Below are positions 16,634-21,596 of a DNA stretch of 21,596 bases, one piece after another (position 1 is the first letter of the stretch; each line of letters starts with the position of its first letter). Made by a program: the position numbers and the translations under genes. The notes below the pieces were generated by a model that was not told the origin of the DNA, did no database searches, and was given only the letters and a program-made list of their open reading frames with translations. The DNA lies in the NCBI GenBank assembly GCA_947501315.1, contig CANMXH010000010.1:1-21596 (forward strand), in the 5' to 3' direction. Origin of the DNA: Caulobacteraceae bacterium. GTDB taxonomy: Bacteria; Pseudomonadota; Alphaproteobacteria; Caulobacterales; Caulobacteraceae.

Positions 16634-17908
16634 TCAGGCCGCGCTGTCCGGGGCCGACTTCTTGGACTTGGACTCGGAATAGATCAGCAGCGGCTGTGCC
16701 TTGCCCTCGATGACCTCGGCATTGACCACCACTTCCTCGACGCCTTCGAAGGTCGGCAGTTCGAACATCGTCTCCAGCAGGATGCCTTCCAGGATGGAAC
16801 GCAGGCCGCGGGCACCGGTCTTGCGGGTGATGGCCTTCCTGGCGACGGCCGTCAGGGCGTCGTCGGTGAAGGTCAGATCGACATTCTCCATCTCGAACAG
16901 CCGCTTGTACTGTTTGACCAGGGCGTTCTTGGGCTCGGTCAGGATGGTGACCAGCGCCGGTTCGTCGAGGTCTTCCAGCGTCGCCAGCACCGGCAGACGG
17001 CCGATGAACTCGGGGATCAGGCCGAAGCGCATCAGATCGTCGGGCTCGACACCCTTGAGGATGTCGCCGGTGCGGCGCTCGTCGACTTCCTTGACCTTGG
17101 CACCGAAGCCGATCGAGGCCCCGTCACCCCGCGCCATGATGACCTTCTCAAGGCCGGCGAAGGCGCCGCCGACGATGAACAGGATGTTGGCGGTGTCGAC
17201 CTGCAGGAACTCCTGCTGCGGATGCTTGCGACCGCCCTGCGGCGGCACGGAGGCGACCGTGCCTTCCATGATCTTGAGCAGGGCCTGCTGCACGCCCTCG
17301 CCCGAGACGTCGCGGGTGATCGAGGGATTGTCCGACTTGCGCGAAATCTTGTCGATCTCGTCGATGTAGACGATGCCGCGCTGGGCCCGCTCGACGTTGT
17401 AGTCCGAGGCCTGGAGCAGTTTGAGAATGATGTTCTCGACGTCCTCACCGACATAACCGGCTTCGGTCAGGGTCGTGGCATCGGCCATGGTGAAGGGCAC
17501 GTCGATGATACGGGCCAGGGTCTGGGCCAGCAGGGTCTTGCCCGAGCCGGTCGGCCCGATCAGCATGATGTTGGACTTGGCCAGTTCGACGTCGTTGTTC
17601 TTGGTCGCGTGGTTCAGCCGCTTGTAGTGGTTGTGGACCGCGACACTCAGAACCTTCTTGGCGTGGCTCTGGCCGATCACATAGTCGTCAAGAACCTCGC
17701 GGATCTCCTTGGGCGACGGCACGCCGTCCTTGGCCTTGGAGAAGGAAATCTTGTGCTCTTCACGGATGATATCCATGCACAGTTCGACGCACTCATCGCA
17801 GATGAACACGGTCGGCCCGGCGATGAGCTTGCGCACCTCGTGCTGGCTCTTCCCGCAGAATGAGCAGTAGAGCGTACTCTTGGCGTCGGTGCCGGCGGCT
17901 TTGGTCAT
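16634..17908 (-). CDS. clpX: ATP-dependent Clp protease ATP-binding subunit ClpX (424 aa)
   Basis: AAA+ hexameric unfoldase that recognises tagged substrates and feeds them to ClpP. The zinc-binding domain has Cys15, Cys18, Cys37 and Cys40. Walker A GPTGSGKT ends at Lys124-Thr125, the pore loop GYVG is at 151-154, Walker B YIDEID has Glu184, the RKH loop is at 227-229, and the ClpP-binding loop IGF is at 266-268; all are in the places known from E. coli. Length (424) equals the E. coli protein. I chose the ATG at 17908, where the family begins, with GAGAAG 6 bases upstream; the longer frame to 18010 runs through the promoter region. In Caulobacter ClpXP is essential and degrades CtrA, so an equally central role is probable here. 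Confidence 0.98.
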   Translation of the reverse strand: MTKAAGTDAKSTLYCSFCGKSQHEVRKLIAGPTVFICDECVELCMDIIREEHKISFSKAKDGVPSPKEIREVLDDYVIGQSHAKKVLSVAVHNHYKRLNHATKNNDVELAKSNIMLIGPTGSGKTLLAQTLARIIDVPFTMADATTLTEAGYVGEDVENIILKLLQASDYNVERAQRGIVYIDEIDKISRKSDNPSITRDVSGEGVQQALLKIMEGTVASVPPQGGRKHPQQEFLQVDTANILFIVGGAFAGLEKVIMARGDGASIGFGAKVKEVDERRTGDILKGVEPDDLMRFGLIPEFIGRLPVLATLEDLDEPALVTILTEPKNALVKQYKRLFEMENVDLTFTDDALTAVARKAITRKTGARGLRSILEGILLETMFELPTFEGVEEVVVNAEVIEGKAQPLLIYSESKSKKSAPDSAA

Positions 17909-18097
17909 CGAGGTCTTCTCACTCCCGCGGTTCACCCCGATATGGGGCTGACGCGCATCCTTCGCGTTGATTCCCTGACAATGGGCGCAAAGGTCTTCAA
18001 AAATTGACAATCACCCATACCGGGGTCCGCCACAACCCCGACCAGGCGAGACGGAAGTCCGAAACGGAGCAGGCAGTGTTGAGAGAGATCGCGGCGA
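17909..18097. promoter_or_regulatory. Divergent clpX/cicA promoter region
   Basis: These 189 bases lie between the clpX start (minus) and the cicA start (plus). A consensus -35 TTGACA is on plus at 18004-18009, and its complement reads TTGTCA on minus; a second TTGTCA on minus lies near 17980. No matching -10 boxes are clear in either direction, so exact promoters are not assigned. No coding sequence is supported here. Confidence 0.4.
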
Positions 18098-18739
18098 ATG
18101 TCTGACATGGGAAGCCCGGCCCTGATTCACCAGTCGCCGGGCAAGGAACAGGCCATCGTGGCCTTCGATTTCGACGGTACGCTGACGGTTCGCGACAGTT
18201 TCACCGGCTTCCTGCGCTGGCGGGCGGGCGGTCGCGGCTGGCTCAAGGGACTGGCGAGGCTGACGCCGGATGTCGCCGCCTATGTGGCGGACCGGGACCG
18301 CGGGCGCCTCAAGGCCGCGTCCGTGCGGGAATTTCTCAAAGGCGTGCCCCGGGTCCAGCTTGAGGCCGATGCCGAGGCCTTCGCCGGCCAGGTCTGGCCG
18401 GGCTTCATGCGCCATGACGCCCTTGCCTGCTGGCATGACTGGGGCCGCCGGGGGGCCTTCCGGGTGATCGTCACCGCCAGTCCCGAGATCACCGTGGCAC
18501 CGTTCGCCCGACGCCTTGGCGCGGAGGCCCTGCTGGGCACGCCGCTGGTCTTCGACAGCGGTGACCGGGTGACGGGCGCGTTCGCCGGCCCGAACTGCCG
18601 CGGCGAGGAAAAAGTGCGACGCCTGCGGGCCGCCTTCGGGGACGATATGCCGCTGGCAGCGGCCTATGGCGACACCACGGGCGACACCGAGATGCTGGCC
18701 ATGGCGGACGAGGCCGGGTTCCGGCGCTTTAAGGGCTGA
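18098..18739 (+). CDS. cicA: HAD superfamily phosphatase-like protein CicA (213 aa)
   Basis: A cytoplasmic HAD-IB type hydrolase, related to phosphoserine phosphatases. HAD motif I DFDGTLT is at 24-30 (nucleophile Asp24, acid Asp26), motif II is Thr126 or Ser128 in VIVTASPE, motif III is a Lys near 172 (GEEKVRRL), and motif IV is GDTTGDTEML with Asp192 and Asp196. All catalytic residues are present. In Caulobacter the gene next to clpX was named cicA, and its overproduction disturbed cell shape and division; its substrate is unknown to me. Position divergent from clpX supports the name. The ATG at 18098 has GAGAGAG about 10 bases upstream. Its stop lies 9 bases from the convergent hypothetical gene. 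Confidence 0.87.
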   Translation: MSDMGSPALIHQSPGKEQAIVAFDFDGTLTVRDSFTGFLRWRAGGRGWLKGLARLTPDVAAYVADRDRGRLKAASVREFLKGVPRVQLEADAEAFAGQVWPGFMRHDALACWHDWGRRGAFRVIVTASPEITVAPFARRLGAEALLGTPLVFDSGDRVTGAFAGPNCRGEEKVRRLRAAFGDDMPLAAAYGDTTGDTEMLAMADEAGFRRFKG

Positions 18740-18748
18740 CGCGGCGCG

Positions 18749-19066
18749 TCAGTGCCCTTCGGCATCCACGTCGAAGACCATGGGCTTGCCGCGGGAGGTG
18801 GGGTTCCAGCCGGCCTCGACCACCGCCGTCACGGCGTTGCGAATGTGGTCCGGATTCACGAACTGCTTTTCCGTGTCCGGGCGTCCGTTGGGGCGCAGGG
18901 GCGGCGGGAACTGGACAATGGCCTCGCGCTTGAAGCCGTCCAGGCGCAGGGTCACGGCGATGCCCTCCCACTTGCCGCCGCTCAGCGGCCGGGGCTGTCG
19001 CCGCAGCTCCCAATGGTAGATGTCGCCGTCGATCCCGACGGTCCCGGTGTTGTCTCGCGTCTGCAT
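18749..19066 (-). CDS. Conserved-looking hypothetical protein (105 aa)
   Basis: Small soluble protein without signal peptide or membrane helix. It has alternating strand-like segments (GDIYHWELRRQPRP, KWEGIAVTLRLDGFKREAIVQFP) followed by a helix-like C-terminal part (NPDHIRNAVTAVVEAGWNPTSRGKP, then VFDVDAE), suggesting one compact alpha/beta domain. I do not recognise the family. The ATG at 19066 has AGGA 4 bases upstream and is preferred over an alternative start 18 bases earlier. It is convergent with cicA and lies on the clp strand. A function in proteolysis is not implied by sequence. Confidence 0.75.
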   Translation of the reverse strand: MQTRDNTGTVGIDGDIYHWELRRQPRPLSGGKWEGIAVTLRLDGFKREAIVQFPPPLRPNGRPDTEKQFVNPDHIRNAVTAVVEAGWNPTSRGKPMVFDVDAEGH

Positions 19067-19130
19067 GGCGTCCTGATAGCACAAAGAAAATGTTCAGGGC
19101 CCCGCGGTTGCGCCGCCACAGGACGGTACT

Positions 19131-19430
19131 TCAGGGATTTGGCCAGGTTTGCGAAGACAGGACGACCGGTGCGCCGCACTCCGTGAACTCTTCGCCCGGG
19201 AAGAGCGACTGAATCAGCGACGGCATGATGCCCGCGGCCAATTCGAGCGCCTGAAGACTGCTGGCCCCGTGCACATTCCGGACGCAGGCGGTGTCCGCTT
19301 CCAGCCGTATCTCACAGGTCCAGCAACTCATCGCGCTGTTCAGGACCGGCTTTGAAATAAAGGCCGACAGGCGCGGCCCGCCTGCTCGACCTGATTCATA
19401 TTCGAACCCGATCCCCGGTCCTGCTGACAT
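19131..19430 (-). CDS. Small hypothetical protein, DUF6968-like C-terminus (about 99 aa)
   Basis: A minus-strand frame in the gap downstream of clpP encodes about 99 residues that read as real protein: EYESGRAGGPRLSAFI near the start, WTCEIRLEA, then GASSLQALELAAGIMPSLIQ and FPGEEFTECG. The S-L-Q-A-L helix after a short strand resembles the C-terminal part of small DUF6968-type proteins, but this is from memory and unchecked. The start is uncertain: ATG at 19430 (GGAGG 12 bases upstream) or ATG at 19442. No other gene occupies the stretch. It could be an orphan gene gained between clpP and the next hypothetical gene. Confidence 0.55.
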   Translation of the reverse strand: MSAGPGIGFEYESGRAGGPRLSAFISKPVLNSAMSCWTCEIRLEADTACVRNVHGASSLQALELAAGIMPSLIQSLFPGEEFTECGAPVVLSSQTWPNP

Positions 19431-19589
19431 TGAGCCAAACATCCTCCCCGGCGGCCCCTGCCGGGGTGGCAGGCCGAGACCGGGCTCGAAACCGGTTTGG
19501 CCCGCTGACCACCCCTCCCACCAGGGAGGTGCAACCAAAACGCAATTCACATACACGTCAAGCCTGTTCCGGCCATCCAGCCGGAGGGA
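19431..19589. other. Hairpin-rich spacer downstream of clpP
   Basis: A noncoding stretch with several short inverted repeats: CCCGGC/GCCGGG near 19446-19466, ACCGG/CCGGT near 19479-19498, CCTCCC-ACCA-GGGAGG near 19515-19532, and TCCGGC-CATCCA-GCCGGA near 19569-19588. None has a good T-tract on minus, so no canonical clpP terminator is called. On minus TTGACG occurs near 19560 and could be a -35 for the small gene downstream. Confidence 0.4.
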
Positions 19590-20231
19590 TCAGACCGTCT
19601 TGACCCCGTCGCCCTCGGCCTGTTCGCGGCGATCGTAGACGTGGTCGACGACGCCCCAGGCCTTGGCGTCCTCGGCGCTCATGAAATGGTCGCGGTCGAG
19701 GGTCTTTTCGACCTCCTCATAGGTCCGGCCCGTGTGGTGGACATAGATCTCGTTGAGGCGGCGCTTGGTGTAGCGGATGTCGGCAGCGTGCAGTTCGATG
19801 TCCGAGGCCTGGCCGCGGAAGCCGCCCGAGGGCTGGTGCACCATGATGCGGGCGTTCGGCAGGGCCACGCGCTGGCCGGCGGCACCGGCGGCGAGGATCA
19901 GCGAACCGGCCGAGGCGGCCATGCCCATGCAGACGGTCGAAACCGGCGAGCGGATGTATTGCATGGTGTCGTAGATCGCGAGCGCCGAGGACACCTGTCC
20001 GCCGGGGCTGTTGATATACATGGAGATTTCCTTCTTCGGATTCTCCGATTCCAGGAACAGCAGCTGGGCGCAGATCAGGGAAGCCATGCCGTCCTCGAAG
20101 GGACCGGTCAGGAAGATGATCCGCTCGCGCAGCAGGCGCGAGAAGATGTCGAAGGCGCGCTCGCCCCGGCTGGACTGCTCCACCACCATGGGGACGAGGT
20201 TCATGTTCATCAGTTCGATGGGATCGCGCAT
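19590..20231 (-). CDS. clpP: ATP-dependent Clp protease proteolytic subunit ClpP (213 aa)
   Basis: Serine protease chamber subunit (EC 3.4.21.92) that forms a tetradecamer and works with ClpX or ClpA. The catalytic triad is visible as Ser107 in GMAASAGS, His132 in MVHQPSGG and Asp181 in LDRDHF; spacings equal those of E. coli ClpP. INSPGG starts the oxyanion region. The usual ASMG motif is ASAG here, a mild change. I chose the ATG at 20231 (MRDPIELMNMNLVPM), which matches where homologues start and has GAGAAGG 5 bases upstream; a GTG at 20267 with GGGGAG 6 bases upstream would add 12 residues. In this window it is separated from clpX by about 1.7 kb. A promoter candidate lies at 20291-20319. 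Confidence 0.97.
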   Translation of the reverse strand: MRDPIELMNMNLVPMVVEQSSRGERAFDIFSRLLRERIIFLTGPFEDGMASLICAQLLFLESENPKKEISMYINSPGGQVSSALAIYDTMQYIRSPVSTVCMGMAASAGSLILAAGAAGQRVALPNARIMVHQPSGGFRGQASDIELHAADIRYTKRRLNEIYVHHTGRTYEEVEKTLDRDHFMSAEDAKAWGVVDHVYDRREQAEGDGVKTV

Positions 20232-20290
20232 GTGGGCCTTCTCGGGATGCATTCGGGTACGACTCACCGGTCGCTCCCCTTCTTGGACAG

Positions 20291-20319
20291 GATATCGCGT
20301 TGCAGAACCGTTGACGCAA
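20291..20319 (-). promoter_or_regulatory. Candidate vegetative promoter of clpP
   Basis: On minus, TTGCGT (complement of 20314-20319) is separated by 17 bases from GATATC (complement of 20291-20296), a reasonable -35/-10 pair. Transcription would start near 20284, upstream of both candidate start codons. Confidence 0.45.
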
Positions 20320-20345
20320 GGCGCGAAGGCGTCAGGAAAGCCCGA

Positions 20346-21284
20346 TCACTCCGTCTCAGCCCCGGCCGCCTCGCGCCGGTCGCGTGTCACGGCCTCGGCC
20401 ACGGCGCGGACCTGGGTGTTGCGGTTGATGCGCAGCTGGTCGTGCTCGTACAAGGCCGTCAGGTAGGACCGGTCCCAGTCCGTCAGCCCCGCCGGGGCCG
20501 AAGCCGGATCGGCGAACAGGTTCAGGATGGTCGGATAGGGGGCCGTGTCCGCCTCCGCATCGACCTGGGCCAGGGCCACCAGCGCCAGATAGTCGGCCAG
20601 CTGGACCAGACTGGCCCCACCCAGCCGGTCGACATCGACGATGATGATGGAGCGCACCATGTCGTCGCGGATCTGGGTCCTCAGGCGCGAGGCCGAGACG
20701 ACCCGGATTGACGGCGGCTGTTCGTCGCCCGGCAGGCGCACCGCCCGCGCCCCGTTGTCCGAATTGATCGGCATACTGATCTGCCACCAGCGCACGGGCT
20801 GGTCGCCGGTCCGGAAATTACGGAACGCCCGCGTCCCCGCGTCGGTGCCGTTGTGGCGCAGGTCGAAATTGCGCGGACGGTCCTCGACGAGCGCCGACGC
20901 CAGGCCCGCACCGTCGACGGCGGCCACGATCAGGACATTGGGCCGGCAGCCGGGTTCGCCCGCCTCCACCTCCAGCTCACGCGCGACGTCAGAGATGCGG
21001 TCGATGACATACTGGCCGACCTCCGACCGCAGATTGACCGCCCCGACGCAGACCGGCCCGTTCCAGCGGGCCAGACCGCGATTGTTCGCCGGTTGCGAGA
21101 CGTCGGTAACGAAATTGCGGATCATGGCCTCAAGCTGTCGACCTTCGACAACGACCTCACCGAGTTGGTCGGATCTCTGGGCAGCAGGGGTCTGGGCAGC
21201 GGGGGTCTGAGGGACCGCCTGCGCCGGGACCGCGCCGGCCCAGAGTGCCAGGGTCAGGACCAGACCGGCGGACAAGGACGACAT
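20346..21284 (-). CDS. Secreted hypothetical protein, first of a tandem paralogue pair (312 aa)
   Basis: The N-terminus MSSLSAGLVLTLALWAGAVPAQA is a clear signal peptide, so the protein is exported. A Pro/Ala/Gln-rich stretch (about 24-37) precedes LGEVVVEGRQLEAMIRNFV, then a domain with two cysteines (GPVCVGAVNL and EPGCRPN) that could form a disulfide, and PNVLIVAAVD. The C-terminus has YPTILNLFADPASAPAGLTDWDRSYLTALY, shown here only in part as a motif: TILNLF, then GLT-WDR-YL-ALY. I do not recognise the family. The truncated gene at the right edge shares this C-terminal motif, so they are paralogues. A promoter-like pair lies at 21311-21340. No link to ClpP is evident beyond adjacency. Confidence 0.82.
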   Translation of the reverse strand: MSSLSAGLVLTLALWAGAVPAQAVPQTPAAQTPAAQRSDQLGEVVVEGRQLEAMIRNFVTDVSQPANNRGLARWNGPVCVGAVNLRSEVGQYVIDRISDVARELEVEAGEPGCRPNVLIVAAVDGAGLASALVEDRPRNFDLRHNGTDAGTRAFRNFRTGDQPVRWWQISMPINSDNGARAVRLPGDEQPPSIRVVSASRLRTQIRDDMVRSIIIVDVDRLGGASLVQLADYLALVALAQVDAEADTAPYPTILNLFADPASAPAGLTDWDRSYLTALYEHDQLRINRNTQVRAVAEAVTRDRREAAGAETE

Positions 21285-21310
21285 GGAAACCCCCGCTGAC
21301 GACAGCCCTC

Positions 21311-21340
21311 TAACCTGACCCGGCCATGCTGGAGGGTCAA
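21311..21340 (-). promoter_or_regulatory. Candidate promoter of the secreted hypothetical gene
   Basis: On minus, TTGACC (complement of 21335-21340) is followed after 18 bases by AGGTTA (complement of 21311-21316), 27 bases before the start codon. A plausible but imperfect vegetative promoter. Confidence 0.4.
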
Positions 21341-21419
21341 TCCAGACGGCACAAGCCGGGGGCAGGCTTCAGGGCTGGTCCAGACCCCTCAGACCCGTCG
21401 TCGGCGTCGCCCGGAAAGC

Positions 21420-21596
21420 CTATTCCTCGACCGGGTCCGCGCGCACGGCGCGCATCATCAGATCGACGATCTCGCCACCGCGGGCAGACCCCAGACGGTT
21501 CTGCTCGATCCCGTAAAGGGCCGCCAGATAGTCCCTGTCCCAGCCGGTCAGACCGGTAGTTTCCGGGTCGATGAAGACGTTCAGGATCGTCTCGAA
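21420..21596 (-). CDS. C-terminal part of a second secreted paralogue, cut by the window end
   Basis: Only the last 58 codons are in the window, and the gene runs on beyond position 21596. The visible protein reads FETILNVFIDPETTG, then LTGWDRDYLAALYGIEQ, and ends ADPVEE. It aligns without gaps across TILN-F-DP and closely across LT-WDR-YL-ALY with the C-terminus of the preceding 312-residue protein, so the two arose by duplication. The separation is 135 bases, with a promoter candidate for the downstream gene. Nothing can be said about its N-terminus; export is expected by analogy. Function unknown. Confidence 0.85.
   Translation of the reverse strand, partial: FETILNVFIDPETTGLTGWDRDYLAALYGIEQNRLGSARGGEIVDLMMRAVRADPVEE

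Noticed and set aside
13976..17863. Open reading frame of 1295 codons on plus, opposite lon and clpX
   Set aside because: It spans two highly conserved genes and their terminator and shows only His/Asp/Gly-rich shadow composition. A striking length, but explained by third-position GC bias.
17909..18010. 34-codon extension of ClpX (with CAHC near its start)
   Set aside because: The CAHC looks like part of a zinc motif, but ClpX homologues start at 17908 and the extension covers the promoter region.
19470..19505. tRNA-like T-arm on minus (CCGG-TTTCGAGC-CCGG)
   Set aside because: The loop has 8 bases and no anticodon arm, D arm or acceptor stem could be built around it.

Overview
The window is high-GC alphaproteobacterial chromosome, most likely Caulobacteraceae (Brevundimonas- or Caulobacter-like). 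The main argument is the order clpP, cicA, clpX, lon on one segment, with cicA divergent from clpX, which I recall from Caulobacter. A large TonB-dependent receptor and many short secreted hypothetical proteins fit the same group. No rRNA, tRNA, CRISPR array, phage or complete insertion sequence was seen. Most of the region is housekeeping DNA, with a few small accessory pieces.

Layout. Positions 1-23 hold one end of a dispersed palindromic repeat. A secreted Ala-rich hypothetical protein (minus) and a 988-residue TonB-dependent receptor (minus, TTG start) with a strong terminator follow. On the plus strand come a secreted hypothetical protein, a DUF442-type sulfur transferase almost abutting it, and a metallo-beta-lactamase-fold hydrolase; a possible tiny membrane-protein gene lies antisense between the last two. 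Next, on the minus strand, are a DUF1499 membrane protein and a fatty acyl-CoA ligase, apparently one operon. A uridine-kinase-like gene and a TetR regulator follow on plus, then pdxH (minus), then a degenerate J-protein and aroC (plus). A BrnT/BrnA toxin-antitoxin pair sits directly behind aroC, followed by a pirin gene.

The right third is a protein quality-control cluster. Lon, ClpX and ClpP are encoded on minus and the HAD protein CicA on plus. A candidate heat-shock promoter lies upstream of lon. Between clpP and the cicA-clpX-lon block are two small uncharacterised genes and a hairpin-rich stretch. At the right edge are two adjacent genes for related secreted proteins, the last cut by the window end.

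How the genes work together. ClpX and ClpP form one ATP-dependent protease and Lon is another; such proteases also degrade labile antitoxins, which gives a possible but unproven link to the BrnTA pair. pdxH (pyridoxal phosphate), aroC (chorismate), the uridine kinase and the acyl-CoA ligase are separate metabolic functions. I found no obviously new multi-gene system. The items most worth a second look are the BrnTA module with a palindrome covering its start codon, the inverted repeat pair between pirin and lon, the J-protein without HPD, the small genes behind clpP, and the tandem secreted paralogues.
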